Origin: Luteibacter jiangsuensis
Lineage (GTDB): Bacteria; Pseudomonadota; Gammaproteobacteria; Xanthomonadales; Rhodanobacteraceae
Assembly (NCBI RefSeq): GCF_030812295.1
Contig: NZ_JAUSSK010000001.1
Location: 124,001 to 188,000, forward strand
Length of the DNA: 64,000 bases
Direction: 5' to 3'
The position numbers and the translations under genes are program-made. This document shows, piece by piece, positions 9,842 through 19,180 of the stretch; the first letter of the stretch is position 1, and every line of letters begins with the position of its first letter. The notes under the pieces were generated by a model that saw only the letters and a program-made list of their open reading frames with translations, ran no database searches and was not told where the DNA came from.

Positions 9842-9988
9842 GGCGGGACTCCTGTTTCGAGCCGCCGATCATAACGGCGCCCGCGGGTGAAAGACTGGCG
9901 GCACCGCTCCGGTCCCGTATCCATGCGGCCCGGGCGGACTGCCGGCCCATAAGTTCTTGCGCTGGATGCAGCCCTCCCGGCAAAGGCA

Positions 9989-9994
9989 TATAAT
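9989..9994 (+). promoter_or_regulatory. Candidate -10 box of the feo operon
   Basis: TATAAT lies 28 bases before the feoA start. A clear -35 hexamer is not visible at the standard distance. Just downstream, 9992-10010 carries an imperfect dyad centred on GAACAGTTC that could be a weak Fur box, but the match to the Fur consensus is poor. Confidence 0.4.
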
Positions 9995-10022
9995 GCGAAC
10001 AGTTCTTATTTGAGTAAGCCCA

Positions 10023-10268
10023 GTGCGCCTCTCAGACGCGCCGAAAGGTGCCCAAGCCGTGGTCCAGTCCGTCACCGATGCCCATCCATCCGATCCGATC
10101 GCGCAGCGCCTGCGCGATCTCGGCTTCGTCGCCGGCGAGCCGGTTCGCCTGGTGGCGCGTGGCCCACTCGGCGGCGACCCGCTGTTGATCCAGATCGGGT
10201 CGACGCGTTTCGCCTTGCGCAAGACGGAAGCCGCGCGCGTGGAAGTCTTCGTGGGCGGTGCGGCATGA
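10023..10268 (+). CDS. feoA: Ferrous iron transport protein A
   Basis: FeoA (81 residues) is a small SH3-like cytoplasmic protein that assists the FeoB Fe2+ permease. The sequence shows IAQRLRDLGFVAGEPVRLV and the closing RFALRKTEA-x-x-V-EV strand pattern of the family. The start is GTG 10023, with no strong ribosome site. It overlaps feoB by ATGA at 10265-10268. Confidence 0.9.
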   Translation: MRLSDAPKGAQAVVQSVTDAHPSDPIAQRLRDLGFVAGEPVRLVARGPLGGDPLLIQIGSTRFALRKTEAARVEVFVGGAA

Positions 10269-12112
10269 GCGCCACGGCCATGCGTATCGCGCTGGTGGGC
10301 AATCCGAACTGCGGCAAGACGGCGCTGTTCAACCAGCTCACCGGCGGCCGGCAGAAGGTGGCCAACTACGCGGGCGTCACCGTCGAGCGCAAGGAAGGAC
10401 GTTTCGTCGCGCCGTCGGGGCGTACGTTGCACATCCTCGACCTGCCCGGTGCGTACAGCTTCGATGCCACGAGCCCGGACGAGGCGATCACCCGTGACGT
10501 CTGCTACGGGCGCTACCCGGGCGAGGCCGCGCCCGACCTCATCGTCTGTGTGGCCGACGCCACCAACCTGCGCCTGCACCTGCGCTTCGTGCTCGAAGTG
10601 CGCCGCCTGGGCCGCCCGGTGGTGCTCGCCCTCAACATGATGGACGCGGCCCGCCGGCGCGGCATCGCGATCGACGTCGAGGGCTTGTCGCGCCGTCTCG
10701 GTGTTCCGGTGGTCGAAACGATCGCCGTGAAGCGCGGCGGCGCGAAGGCGCTGATGGAACGCATCGACGCCAGCGTGCCCCAGGTGACGCCGGCACCGAT
10801 CGACGAGGCCGACGTCGAGCAGCTGCATGCGGAGGTGCGGGCCATCCTCGCCGATACGGTGAAGTTGCCGCGCGACACGGTGGCCCTCGACGACGCCATC
10901 GACCGCTGGGCGCTGCATCCGGTCTTCGGCCTGGCGATCCTCGCCACGCTGATGTTCCTCATCTTCCAGGCCGTGTTCTCGTGGGCGCAGCCGGTGATGG
11001 ATGGCATCGAGGCGGGCATCGCGGCGCTGGGCAACGGGATCACCAGCTTCCTGCCCGCGGACAGCGCGTTGCACAGCCTCCTCAACGACGGCGTGTTCGC
11101 GGGCCTGGGCGCGGTACTCGTGTTCCTGCCGCAGATCCTGATCCTGTTCCTGTTCATCCTCGTGCTCGAGGAATCCGGTTACCTGCCGCGTGCGGCCTTC
11201 CTGCTCGACAAGATGATGTTCCGCGTCGGCCTGACGGGCAGGGCGTTCATCCCCCTGCTGTCGAGCTTCGCCTGCGCCATTCCCGGCATCATGGCCACGC
11301 GCAGCATCCAGGACCCGCGCGACCGCCTGACGACGATTCTCGTCGCGCCGCTGATGACCTGCTCCGCGCGCCTTCCGGTCTACACGTTGCTGATAGCGGC
11401 GTTCATCCCGAACCACGCGGTGTGGGGCATCTTCAACCTGCAGGGCATCGTGCTCTTCACGCTGTATTTCGCGGGCATCTTCAGCGCGCTGGCCGTTGCC
11501 TTCGTGATCAAGCGCATGCGCAAGGACAAGAGCGAACATGCGCTGATCATGGAGCTTCCGTCGTACCGCCTGCCCAACGTGCGCGACATCGGGCTGGGCC
11601 TGTGGGAACGCGCGATGATCTTCCTCAAGCGCGTGGGTGGCATCATCCTGGCGCTCACCGTGCTGCTGTGGTTCCTGTCCAGTTTTCCGGGGCCGCCTCC
11701 GGGTGCCACGCAGCCTGCGATCGACTACAGCATCGCCGGGCGCCTCGGCCGCATGCTCGAGTACGTGTTCTCGCCGATCGGGTTCAACTGGCAGATCTGC
11801 GTCGCCTTGGTGCCCGGCCTGGCCGCGCGCGAAGTGGCCGTCGCAGCGCTCGGCACCGTCTATGCGATGTCGGGAAGCGACGACGCCGTGGCCTCGCAAC
11901 TCGGCCCGGTCATCGCCCACCAGTGGTCGCTGGCCACGGCGCTTTCGCTGCTGGCGTGGTATGTCTTCGCGCCCCAGTGCATGTCCACGCTGGCGGTGAT
12001 CCGCCGCGAAACCAATTCCTGGCGCAACGTCGCCGTGGCGGCCGGTTACCTGTTCGGGCTCGCCTACCTCGCGTCGCTGGCCACCTATCAGATCGCGAGG
12101 GCGCTCACATGA
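10265..12112 (+). CDS. feoB: Ferrous iron transport protein B
   Basis: FeoB (615 residues) imports Fe2+ across the inner membrane. The N-terminal G domain has G1 GNPNCGKT, the switch I segment KVANYAGVTVERKEG, G3 DLPGAYS and G4 as NMMD. A helical GDI-like domain follows (~170-270), then a membrane region with two Gate motifs including FIPLLSSFACAIPG and the second APQCMSTLAV segment. It is at the short end of the family range. It sits between feoA and a small Cys-rich gene, with ATGA overlaps on both sides. Confidence 0.94.
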   Translation: MSATAMRIALVGNPNCGKTALFNQLTGGRQKVANYAGVTVERKEGRFVAPSGRTLHILDLPGAYSFDATSPDEAITRDVCYGRYPGEAAPDLIVCVADATNLRLHLRFVLEVRRLGRPVVLALNMMDAARRRGIAIDVEGLSRRLGVPVVETIAVKRGGAKALMERIDASVPQVTPAPIDEADVEQLHAEVRAILADTVKLPRDTVALDDAIDRWALHPVFGLAILATLMFLIFQAVFSWAQPVMDGIEAGIAALGNGITSFLPADSALHSLLNDGVFAGLGAVLVFLPQILILFLFILVLEESGYLPRAAFLLDKMMFRVGLTGRAFIPLLSSFACAIPGIMATRSIQDPRDRLTTILVAPLMTCSARLPVYTLLIAAFIPNHAVWGIFNLQGIVLFTLYFAGIFSALAVAFVIKRMRKDKSEHALIMELPSYRLPNVRDIGLGLWERAMIFLKRVGGIILALTVLLWFLSSFPGPPPGATQPAIDYSIAGRLGRMLEYVFSPIGFNWQICVALVPGLAAREVAVAALGTVYAMSGSDDAVASQLGPVIAHQWSLATALSLLAWYVFAPQCMSTLAVIRRETNSWRNVAVAAGYLFGLAYLASLATYQIARALT

Positions 12113-12399
12113 GCACGTTCGAACTGGTTCAGGGCGCGATCATCGTGCTCGTCGTCGCGGCGAGCGCGTACGTGGCGTTCCGCAAGCTCTTGCCGAAGAC
12201 TTCGACGCGGATCATGGCGCGGGTGTCGGCCAGCCTGAACCGGCCGGGCCGGGCGGGTGTCGTGCGCTCGCTTGGCCGTCGCCTGCAGCCTGCGGCCGCC
12301 ACCGGCAGTTGTGGCGATGGCTGCGGTTCGTGCGGAAGCTGCGGGCCCGTGACGCCGAAGACCGAAGCCCAACCGCTGCATTTCAAGCCGCGTAACTGA
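12109..12399 (+). CDS. Small Cys-rich membrane protein in the FeoC position
   Basis: The 96-residue protein has one N-terminal membrane helix (ELVQGAIIVLVVAASAYVAF), a basic stretch, and a C-terminal cluster CGDGCGSCGSCG. It resembles small DUF6587-type proteins found after feoB in Xanthomonadales. It is not a winged-helix FeoC, but the cysteine cluster could bind iron or an Fe-S cluster and serve a similar regulatory or chaperone role. The start overlaps the feoB stop (ATGA), so it is the third gene of the feo operon. Confidence 0.75.
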   Translation: MSTFELVQGAIIVLVVAASAYVAFRKLLPKTSTRIMARVSASLNRPGRAGVVRSLGRRLQPAAATGSCGDGCGSCGSCGPVTPKTEAQPLHFKPRN

Positions 12400-12410
12400 G
12401 ACGGATCGCT

Positions 12411-12475
12411 ATCGCCGACAGGGTCGGCTCCCACCAGGCGGCGGCAACCCGGTGGGAGCCGACCCTGTCGGCGAT
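12411..12475. repeat. REP-like perfect inverted repeat, class B
   Basis: Two perfectly complementary 25-base arms (12411-12435 and 12451-12475) flank a 15-base loop, between the convergent feo operon and the cardiolipin-synthase-like gene. It would form a very strong hairpin in either transcript and may act as a bidirectional terminator, although no T-tract follows. The arm at 12451-12475 is identical to 55690-55714 inside the PKS gene. Confidence 0.9.
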
Positions 12476-13954
12476 TCACTCCGAAGGCGGCGCCTGGTCG
12501 GGAGGCGCTGGTGCGCGCTTCCTGCGCTGGCGCAGGCTCCACCAGCTCACCGTCAGGTTCACCGTGAACCACGCGCCGATAAGGGCCAGGGGCCATGCGA
12601 TCGCAGCGGGCCAGAGTACCCCGACAACCGTCAGCACCAGTGCCGCCGTGGCGCCCGCCAGGAGCGGACCCGTTTCCGTGTCGCCGAGCACGCGGTGCTG
12701 GGTGATCGCCGCGCCCACGGTGTTCGCGATGCGCAACGCGCCGGCGGCCGCGCGGCTGGAGCTTCCGCCGCCCCGCCTCGGTCGTGGCGGTCTGGGCGAC
12801 CGGCTCCGCAGGCTCTCGTTGCCGGCACGGGAGCGCCGCCGGCGCAGGAGGATCTCCGTCGCGTTCTCCAGGTCCGCCTCGTACTGCGTGGCCAATCGCG
12901 TGGCGAAACCGGCATCCTCGACCGCGACGTCGATTTCGCGATTGCCCAGCCAGCTCGCGATATTGAGGTTGGACGATCCCACCCGTGCCCAACGGCCGTC
13001 GGCCACGGCCGTCTTCGCATGCAGCATGGACCCGTTCCATTCGAACACGCGGATGCCCGCCTTCAGCAACGGCCGGTAGCCCGAACGCGACATGCTGGCC
13101 ACCATCGGGATATCGCTGCTTCCCGGCACCAGAAGACGCACGTCGACACCGTCGCGGGCGGCGGCGCACAGCGCCTGGACGTACGGCGCCACGCCGACGA
13201 AATAGGCGTCGGTGAGCCACAGCGTCTGCCGCGCCATGGCCGCGACCATCTGGTCCAGGCGATACATGCCTGCCGTGCTGGGTTGGGTGGCGATCACGCG
13301 CAATGAAACATCGCCGGCGGTGGCGAGGCTGCTCAAGGGGCGCAGGCGCTCGTCTTCTGGCAGCGGTTCACCGGCTTCGCGCCAACTGTCGGCAAAGGCA
13401 TGTTCGATCTCTGCGATCGCCGGGCCACGCAACATCACGCCGGTATCGCGCCACGGCGGAACCTGGCGCCCCGGGTCGCCCAGCCATTTCTCGCTGAGGC
13501 ACACGCCCGAGAGAAAGCCGACCTCGCCGTCCACCACCAGCACCTTGCGATGGTCGCGGCTCACCCATCCGAAGGAGCTGCCCAGCGTGGGCGGGTTGTA
13601 GATGCGGACCTGCCCGCCGGCCTCGCGCAACGGTGCCCAGAAGGAGGATCGCGATTGCCCCAGGCAACCGACCCAGTCGGCGATCACCGCGACGAAGACA
13701 CCGGCCTTGGCCCGTTCCACCAGCGCGTCGCGGAAGGCCTTGCCGACGCGGTCGTCGCGGATGATGTAGTTCTCGAGGAATACGTGGCGGCGTGCGGCTG
13801 CGATCGCCGCCAGCCACGCGTCGAAGTGGGCTTGCGCATCGATCAACAGCTCGACCGCGTTGCCGCCGATCAGTGGCGCCCCCGCGCTGCGGCTCAATGC
13901 CTGTTCGGCGAACAGGCGGCTGGAGAATCCAGTACTGCGGTGACGGACGTTCAT
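12476..13954 (-). CDS. Phospholipase D family cardiolipin synthase-like protein
   Basis: The 492-residue protein has two HKD phosphodiesterase motifs: SRDHRKVLVVDGEVGF (residues ~125-140) and SMLHAKTAVADGRWARVGSSN (~310-330). These are the catalytic pair of bacterial cardiolipin synthases, which join two phosphatidylglycerols. There is no N-terminal membrane segment. Instead, two hydrophobic helices lie near the C-terminus (~435-475), giving the ClsB-like soluble core a membrane anchor at the other end, with a basic Arg/Pro-rich linker between. It is divergent from the acetyl-CoA hydrolase gene, and the two share a very short promoter region. Confidence 0.82.
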   Translation of the reverse strand: MNVRHRSTGFSSRLFAEQALSRSAGAPLIGGNAVELLIDAQAHFDAWLAAIAAARRHVFLENYIIRDDRVGKAFRDALVERAKAGVFVAVIADWVGCLGQSRSSFWAPLREAGGQVRIYNPPTLGSSFGWVSRDHRKVLVVDGEVGFLSGVCLSEKWLGDPGRQVPPWRDTGVMLRGPAIAEIEHAFADSWREAGEPLPEDERLRPLSSLATAGDVSLRVIATQPSTAGMYRLDQMVAAMARQTLWLTDAYFVGVAPYVQALCAAARDGVDVRLLVPGSSDIPMVASMSRSGYRPLLKAGIRVFEWNGSMLHAKTAVADGRWARVGSSNLNIASWLGNREIDVAVEDAGFATRLATQYEADLENATEILLRRRRSRAGNESLRSRSPRPPRPRRGGGSSSRAAAGALRIANTVGAAITQHRVLGDTETGPLLAGATAALVLTVVGVLWPAAIAWPLALIGAWFTVNLTVSWWSLRQRRKRAPAPPDQAPPSE

Positions 13955-13979
13955 GGCGTCGAGTGTATCGGCATCTGGC

Positions 13980-15923
13980 ATGATCGCCGCCATGGCATCG
14001 ATACCGCGTGACCGTGACACCGACACCGCCGTCGAGGCGATCCTGCAACGCACCGGCGGCCATCCCCGGGTGGCTGCGCCGCTGGGCCTGGGCAAGCCGC
14101 ATGCCTTGCTCAATGCGCTCTACCGCGCGGTGCAGGGGCGCGACGACCGCTCGCTGACGATTTTCACGGCACTGTCGCTGACCCGGCCGTCACCGGGAAA
14201 GGGGCTGGCCGCGCGCTTCGCCGCACCCTTCCTCGCCCGCCATTTCGGCGAGGGCCACGTGGACCTCGACTATGCGATCGCGCAGGCCCGCGATGCGCTG
14301 CCGGCAAACATCCACGTGCACGAGTTCTACATGCAATCCGGCGCGCTGCTCGGGTCCGGCTCGGCGCAGCGTGACTACATCAGCCAGAACTACACGCACG
14401 TGGCTCGCGACCTGGTGGGGCGCGATATCAACGTGCTGGTCCAACTGGTGGCACGGCGTGACGGCCGGATCAGCCTCTCGTCGAACCCCGACCTGACCTT
14501 CGACCTCCTCGACAACCTGGCGCGGGCGGGCAAGCCGAAACCGTTCTGCGTCGCCGTCGCCCACCCGGACATGCCGTACGTCAGCGGCCACGCCGAAGCC
14601 GGGGAGGGACTGTTCGACCTGCTTGTCGAGCCCGACGTGTCGCCGCCCCTGTTCGCCCTGCCGCGTTCGCCGATCGAACCGGCCGAGTTCGCGCTCGGCA
14701 TGCATGCGAGCGCGCTGGTGGTCGACGGCGGCACGCTGCAGATCGGTATCGGCGCCTTGTCGGATGCCTTGGTGCGTGGCCTCCTGCTGAGGCATGAACA
14801 GAACGGAGCCTGGCGCGAAGGCCTTGGTGCCCTCGATACCACCGGCGGCACGCACCGCTGCATGGATGGCTGGGGCGGAGGCGCCGTCTTCACGACAGGC
14901 TTGTACGGCGCGAGCGAAATGGTGATGGACGGCTTCATGCATCTGCAGCGCGCAGGCATCCTGCGCCGGCGCGCCTTTGACGACCTGGAACGCGAGCGTC
15001 GAGCGGCGGCAGGAGAAGATGTCGGCGCGGCAGGTGGCCATTACCTGCGTGGTGCCTTCCTGCTCGGTTCGCGCGAGTTGTATGCCTGGATGCACCATTC
15101 GGAAATCGACGATCCCGACGCGATCGACATGTGCCGCGTGTCCAACGTCAACCACCTTTACGGCGACCACCAGCCGCTGGCCGCCTTGCAGCGCCGCGGC
15201 GCCCGTTTCTTCAACACCTGCATGATGGCGACATTGACCGGTGCCGCCGTCTCGGATGGGCTGGAGGATGGCCGGGTCGTCAGCGGTGTCGGCGGGCAGT
15301 TCAACTTCGTGGCGATGGCGCATGAACTTCCCGGCGGGCGCTCGATCCTGATGCTGCGCGCCACACGCGGCAAGGGGCGCAAGATGGCCTCGAACATCCG
15401 CTTCAATTATGGCCATACAACCATTCCGCGCCATCTGCGCGATGTCTACGTCACGGAATATGGTGTGGCCGACCTGCGTGGCCTGTCGGACGAGGCGTGT
15501 GTGGAGGCGATGCTGTCGATCGCCGACGCGCGCTTTCTGGACGGGCTGGTGGAAGAGGCACAGAGGGCGGGGAAGCTGCGGCGGGATTTCGTCGTGCCCG
15601 AGGCCTGGCGGGCGCACACGCCCGAGGGCCTGGCGGCCGTGCTGGAACCGATGCGGCGGCGCGGGCTGCTCGATCCTTTCCCCTTCGGCAGCGATTTCAC
15701 CGATGTGGAGCGGCAGCTGCTGCCCGCGCTGGGATGGCTGCGCGACGCGGGGAAGGGGGCGTTGCTGCGGGCGCTGCTGGCGCCTGGCCGGCCGGTGGAT
15801 GGCGAGGGCGAGGCGCTGGAGCGGTTGGGGCTGGAGCGGCCTGGGTCGGTCGCGGAGTGGCTGGAGCGGCGGCTGGTACAGGCGGCGCTGCGGTGGCAGG
15901 GCCGGGCGTTGCCGCAACCCTGA
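13980..15923 (+). CDS. Acetyl-CoA hydrolase/transferase family protein
   Basis: The 647-residue protein belongs to the class I CoA-transferase superfamily. An N-terminal half with YISQNYTHVARDL is followed by a C-terminal half with the acetyl-CoA hydrolase/transferase C domain, including GGQFNFVAMAHELPGGRSIL and the strand ending VTEYGVADLRGLSDEA. It probably transfers CoA between acetate and another acyl group or hydrolyses acetyl-CoA. The C-terminal ~100 residues are an extra helical segment. ATG 13980 and ATG 13992 are both possible and no ribosome site decides between them. A composite REP-like element follows. Confidence 0.75.
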   Translation: MIAAMASIPRDRDTDTAVEAILQRTGGHPRVAAPLGLGKPHALLNALYRAVQGRDDRSLTIFTALSLTRPSPGKGLAARFAAPFLARHFGEGHVDLDYAIAQARDALPANIHVHEFYMQSGALLGSGSAQRDYISQNYTHVARDLVGRDINVLVQLVARRDGRISLSSNPDLTFDLLDNLARAGKPKPFCVAVAHPDMPYVSGHAEAGEGLFDLLVEPDVSPPLFALPRSPIEPAEFALGMHASALVVDGGTLQIGIGALSDALVRGLLLRHEQNGAWREGLGALDTTGGTHRCMDGWGGGAVFTTGLYGASEMVMDGFMHLQRAGILRRRAFDDLERERRAAAGEDVGAAGGHYLRGAFLLGSRELYAWMHHSEIDDPDAIDMCRVSNVNHLYGDHQPLAALQRRGARFFNTCMMATLTGAAVSDGLEDGRVVSGVGGQFNFVAMAHELPGGRSILMLRATRGKGRKMASNIRFNYGHTTIPRHLRDVYVTEYGVADLRGLSDEACVEAMLSIADARFLDGLVEEAQRAGKLRRDFVVPEAWRAHTPEGLAAVLEPMRRRGLLDPFPFGSDFTDVERQLLPALGWLRDAGKGALLRALLAPGRPVDGEGEALERLGLERPGSVAEWLERRLVQAALRWQGRALPQP

Positions 15924-16065
15924 ATCGCCGACAAGGCCGGCTCCCGCCAGCTTGGCGCCTGCCCGCCGGCTTGGCGCACTCCCGGTGGGAGCCGACCTTC
16001 TCGGCGATCCCGCGGCAACGGGCCAGCCCATGCCAAGCTCCCATCGCCGCTGAAGCGGCTCCCCC
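15924..16065. repeat. Composite REP-like element (class B pair plus class A unit)
   Basis: A class B inverted pair (15924-15948 and 15984-16008, with several mismatches) is followed by a linker containing CCCGCGGCAACGGGCCAGC and then a class A unit at 16043-16065. The same linker, inverted, forms the loop of the element at 26337-26418, so these are composite units rather than independent insertions. The element fills the gap between the acetyl-CoA hydrolase gene and ispG. Confidence 0.75.
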
Positions 16066-16115
16066 AACCACAACGATCGGCGAGCGGTCATGCCGATGCG
16101 CTAAAATCGGCGGCT

Positions 16116-17375
16116 ATGACCGAAGACCTCACCAGCCGCCCGCGTCCCGCGGAAGCCGGCACCCGCCGCCCCAGTACGGGAGTCCTGATCGACCGTGTCC
16201 ACGTCGGCGGCGGCGCCCCGATCGTCGTCCAGTCGATGACCAACACGGATACCGAGGACCCGGCATCCACGGCGAAACAGGTGGCCGAGCTGGCCCGCGC
16301 AGGGTCCGAACTGGTCCGCATCACGGTGAATACGCCGGCCGCGGCGGCGGCGGTGCCGCGCATCCGCGAGCGCCTCGACATGATGGGCGTCTCCGTGCCG
16401 CTGATCGGCGATTTCCACTACAACGGCCACCAGTTGCTCGAAGGCGAGCCGGCCTGTGCCGAGGCGCTGGCGAAGTACCGCATCAACCCGGGCAACGTCG
16501 GCTTCGGCAAGAAAAAGGATGCCCAGTTCGCTTCGATCATCGAGATGGCCATCCGCTACGGCAAGCCGGTGCGCATCGGCGCCAACTGGGGCTCGCTCGA
16601 CCAGTCGATGGTCGCGGCGCTGATGGACGAGAACGCCAGGCGCGCGCAACCGTGGGACGCGGGCCACGTGGCCCGAGAGGCGCTCATCCGTTCGGCGCTG
16701 GATTCGGCCGCCCGCGCGGAAGACCTGGGCTTGCCGCGCGATCGCATCATCCTGTCCTGCAAGGTGTCCGGCGTGCAGGAACTGATCGCGGTCTATCGCG
16801 ATCTCGCGCGCCGCGCCGACTACGCGTTGCACCTTGGCCTCACCGAGGCGGGCATGGGCTCCAAGGGCATCACCGCATCCAGTGCGGCGCTGGGCGTGCT
16901 CCTGCAAGAAGGCATCGGTGACACCATCCGTATCTCGCTCACGCCCGAGCCGGGCCAGTCGCGCACGGCCGAGGTGATCGTCGCGCAGGAGCTTCTGCAG
17001 ACGATGGGCTTGCGTGCGTTCACCCCGTTGGTCACGGCGTGCCCGGGATGTGGACGCACCACCAGCGAGTTCTTCCAGGAGCTGGCGAAGACGGTGCAGA
17101 GTCACGTGCGAGAGCAGATGCCCCTGTGGCGCGTGAAGTACGACGGCGTGGAAAACCTCACGCTCGCCGTCATGGGCTGCGTGGTGAATGGTCCGGGCGA
17201 ATCCAAGCACGCCAACATCGGCATCTCGCTCCCCGGCAATGGCGAGGCGCCGTCGGCACCGGTGTTCATCGATGGAGAAAAGGCCATGACCTTGCGTGGC
17301 GACAACATCGCGGACGAGTTCGTCGCGATCCTCGACAACTATGTCGAAACCCACTACGCCACCCGCGGCGACTGA
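16116..17375 (+). CDS. ispG: 4-hydroxy-3-methylbut-2-en-1-yl diphosphate synthase
   Basis: IspG (419 residues) is the [4Fe-4S] enzyme of the MEP pathway that converts MEcPP to HMBPP. The N-terminal TIM barrel shows [13 protein letters not shown] and [16 protein letters not shown]. The cluster ligands lie in CPGCGRT (residues ~309-313) and [14 protein letters not shown]. The length fits the proteobacterial two-domain form, with the extended linker around residues 160-200 common in xanthomonads. No close neighbour is functionally related. Confidence 0.96.
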   Translation: MTEDLTSRPRPAEAGTRRPSTGVLIDRVHVGGGAPIVVQSMTNTDTEDPASTAKQVAELARAGSELVRITVNTPAAAAAVPRIRERLDMMGVSVPLIGDFHYNGHQLLEGEPACAEALAKYRINPGNVGFGKKKDAQFASIIEMAIRYGKPVRIGANWGSLDQSMVAALMDENARRAQPWDAGHVAREALIRSALDSAARAEDLGLPRDRIILSCKVSGVQELIAVYRDLARRADYALHLGLTEAGMGSKGITASSAALGVLLQEGIGDTIRISLTPEPGQSRTAEVIVAQELLQTMGLRAFTPLVTACPGCGRTTSEFFQELAKTVQSHVREQMPLWRVKYDGVENLTLAVMGCVVNGPGESKHANIGISLPGNGEAPSAPVFIDGEKAMTLRGDNIADEFVAILDNYVETHYATRGD

Positions 17376-17437
17376 TCGTCACGCCTTGCATGCGGTTACG
17401 TCCGTCACCATGGCAAGCCACCGATCGGCTCGACTGA

Positions 17438-17803
17438 TCAGGGATCCATCGTGACGTCGATCTCCACGGGATAGGGCGCCGGTGCCTTTGGCGGCGTTGG
17501 CAGCGTCCAGGCATTGAACTGGCCGGCGAAGCAGCGGGCGACCGGCGTGGCCGGACGCACTTCCACCTGGCTGGAACGGCCATCGGCGTCCACGTACGCC
17601 ACCAGGGTGAACGGGCGCTTGTCGGCCGGGGCGTTGCTGGCGATACAGTCCTTCAACGCGTCGGTCGCGGGATTGCCCACCCGGTCCCACATGGCCGATT
17701 GCCACCTCTTGCCGTCGACCTTCCGTTCCAGCGCCTTGGCGGCCTGAACGCGTTCTTCGAAACCATCACCGGCGGCGATCGCGAGGGCCAGGGCGAGCAG
17801 CAT
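17438..17803 (-). CDS. Small secreted protein of unknown function
   Basis: The 121-residue protein starts with a short signal peptide (MLLALALAIAAG). Its mature part has two cysteines (DCIASN and ARCFAGQF) likely to form a disulfide. The stretch VAYVDADGRSSQVEVRP followed by FNAWTLPTPP loosely resembles the strand-helix-strand of TonB C-terminal-like domains. GGAGAAG precedes ATG 17803 at a good distance. I do not recognise the family firmly. It converges with ispG. Confidence 0.6.
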   Translation of the reverse strand: MLLALALAIAAGDGFEERVQAAKALERKVDGKRWQSAMWDRVGNPATDALKDCIASNAPADKRPFTLVAYVDADGRSSQVEVRPATPVARCFAGQFNAWTLPTPPKAPAPYPVEIDVTMDP

Positions 17804-17935
17804 GGGCTTCTCCGTGGGGGGAAAGCCGCGAGCCTAGCAGGGCAGCAGGGGAATCACACGATACGGCGACCCGTTCGCATGCTCTTGCGCCGGTGCGCTA
17901 CCATCGACCGGATGCCGTACCGCGCGGGGGTGAGG

Positions 17936-18250
17936 ATGAAACGAGCGATCGCCGTGGCCGTCGTGGCGGCCGGAATCGTCGGATGTCAGGGCATGGCGGC
18001 GAAAATCGCCAGGCTCGATGTGGGCACGCAGCGGGACGAGGTGATCGAACGCCTCGGCCGTCCCGATTCGGACCGCAGCATGGTCGGATACGAGGTGCTC
18101 AGCTGGTTCGACCGTCGGCCGGGCAGGTTTTCGTTCTCCCATAAGGACTACACCGTCGTGCTGAAGGACGGCAAGGTGGTCCAGTTCGGGCCGGGTCTCA
18201 TCCGTCGCGATGGCAAGACCTCCTTGCAGATCGAAACCGGCGATCCGTGA
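17936..18250 (+). CDS. BamE/SmpA-like lipoprotein
   Basis: The 104-residue predicted lipoprotein has a signal peptide ending in lipobox GIVGC. The LDVGTQRDEVIERLGRPDS stretch (residues ~30-48) is the typical first helix of BamE/SmpA/OmlA folds, followed by beta strands including DYTVVLKDGKVVQF. It is shorter than true BamE and not in the usual BamE context, so it is better read as a BamE-like outer-membrane lipoprotein than as the assembly-complex subunit. ATG 17936 follows GGGTGAGG; GTG 17930 is in frame but less likely. Confidence 0.65.
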   Translation: MKRAIAVAVVAAGIVGCQGMAAKIARLDVGTQRDEVIERLGRPDSDRSMVGYEVLSWFDRRPGRFSFSHKDYTVVLKDGKVVQFGPGLIRRDGKTSLQIETGDP

Positions 18251-18340
18251 ACGAAGGTCGGCTTCCACGGAAAAGCTGGCATTACCGAAAAGCCGGCTTC
18301 CACCAGAGCCTTCCCAGGCGACCAAACAAACGCCATGACG

Positions 18341-19051
18341 TCAGGTCCAGCCGCGTTCGCGGTAGATCCACATAGCCACGTATTCGCGCAGGCAGCGTGC
18401 GGTCAACGTGAGCGCATCGCGTCGCGGCAACCACGACGGGGCCCGTTCCAGCATGGCGTGCGTGTCGGCGGTGGGCACGGCGGATACCGTGAGTCCTTCA
18501 TGCCGAAACGCGGCCGCGGCGCGACGCATGTGGATGGGCGAGGTCACCAGCAGGATCTCCGACAAGCCGCTGGCTCGCAGTAGCAGCGCCGAATTGCGCG
18601 CGTTCTCGTGGGTGTTGGTGCTCGTGTCCTCGATCCGCAGGTCGCGGGCCGGCACGCCGGATACTTCATAGCCCTGTGCCAGGGCCTGGGCCTGGTCGCT
18701 GCCTGATACCAGCAGCACGGGAGCGAGGCCGGCCCGCCACAGCGCCAGGCCCTGGCCCGCCCGGGTCGTCGCGCGCGACCAGTCGTTCACGGGCAGCTTG
18801 TCGCCGCCAAGCACCACGATGGCATCCGCGCGTGGCATCGCGCCGGGTGCCGGCGTCACCAGCGCGTCGCGCAAGGCAAGGGCGAATGCGGGCGTGGAAG
18901 CGAACCATATCCATGCCACCGCGACCAGCGCCGTCGCCAGCGCTGGCACCTGCTTGCGCAGGAGCACCAGCAGCATCGACATGCCACCCAGCAGCAAGGC
19001 CTGCAAGGCGGGGTGCAGCAGGCGCGGGGCAATGTCCATGAACTCGGCCAC
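18341..19051 (-). CDS. YdcF family membrane protein (DUF218)
   Basis: The 236-residue protein has two N-terminal membrane helices (residues ~12-60) and a DUF218 domain with ADAIVVLGGDKLP (~75-87), LVSGSD, and the STNTHENARNSALLL and VTSPIHMRRA motifs. Proteins of this family (for example ElyC/SanA/YdcF) act at the envelope and are linked to undecaprenyl-phosphate or peptidoglycan homeostasis in E. coli. It diverges from the exopolysaccharide operon, with 129 bases between starts. A direct role in polysaccharide synthesis is only suggested by position. Confidence 0.8.
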   Translation of the reverse strand: MAEFMDIAPRLLHPALQALLLGGMSMLLVLLRKQVPALATALVAVAWIWFASTPAFALALRDALVTPAPGAMPRADAIVVLGGDKLPVNDWSRATTRAGQGLALWRAGLAPVLLVSGSDQAQALAQGYEVSGVPARDLRIEDTSTNTHENARNSALLLRASGLSEILLVTSPIHMRRAAAAFRHEGLTVSAVPTADTHAMLERAPSWLPRRDALTLTARCLREYVAMWIYRERGWT

Positions 19052-19180
19052 GACTCAAGCATCACCTGAAACGCTTCCGCATACCTTCTGCCGAATGGCA
19101 TAGGCGGGCTGTTGAATAGACGCGTGACCGCATTGAAATGACGATAGCCACCGAGGAAGTCACAGGGGTGGGTGGACGTC
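19052..19180. promoter_or_regulatory. Divergent upstream region of the exopolysaccharide operon
   Basis: The 129 bases between the YdcF-like gene and the export lipoprotein must carry the promoters for both. TTGAAT at 19111-19116 and an AT-richer patch around 19130-19145 are candidates, but no convincing -35/-10 pair is visible. GGTGGGTGG at 19171 is the likely ribosome site of the first exopolysaccharide gene. Confidence 0.35.

Noticed and set aside
9992-10010. Fur box upstream of feoA
   Set aside because: The imperfect dyad GAACAGTTC fits the location, but the match to the Fur consensus is too weak to list as a site of its own.
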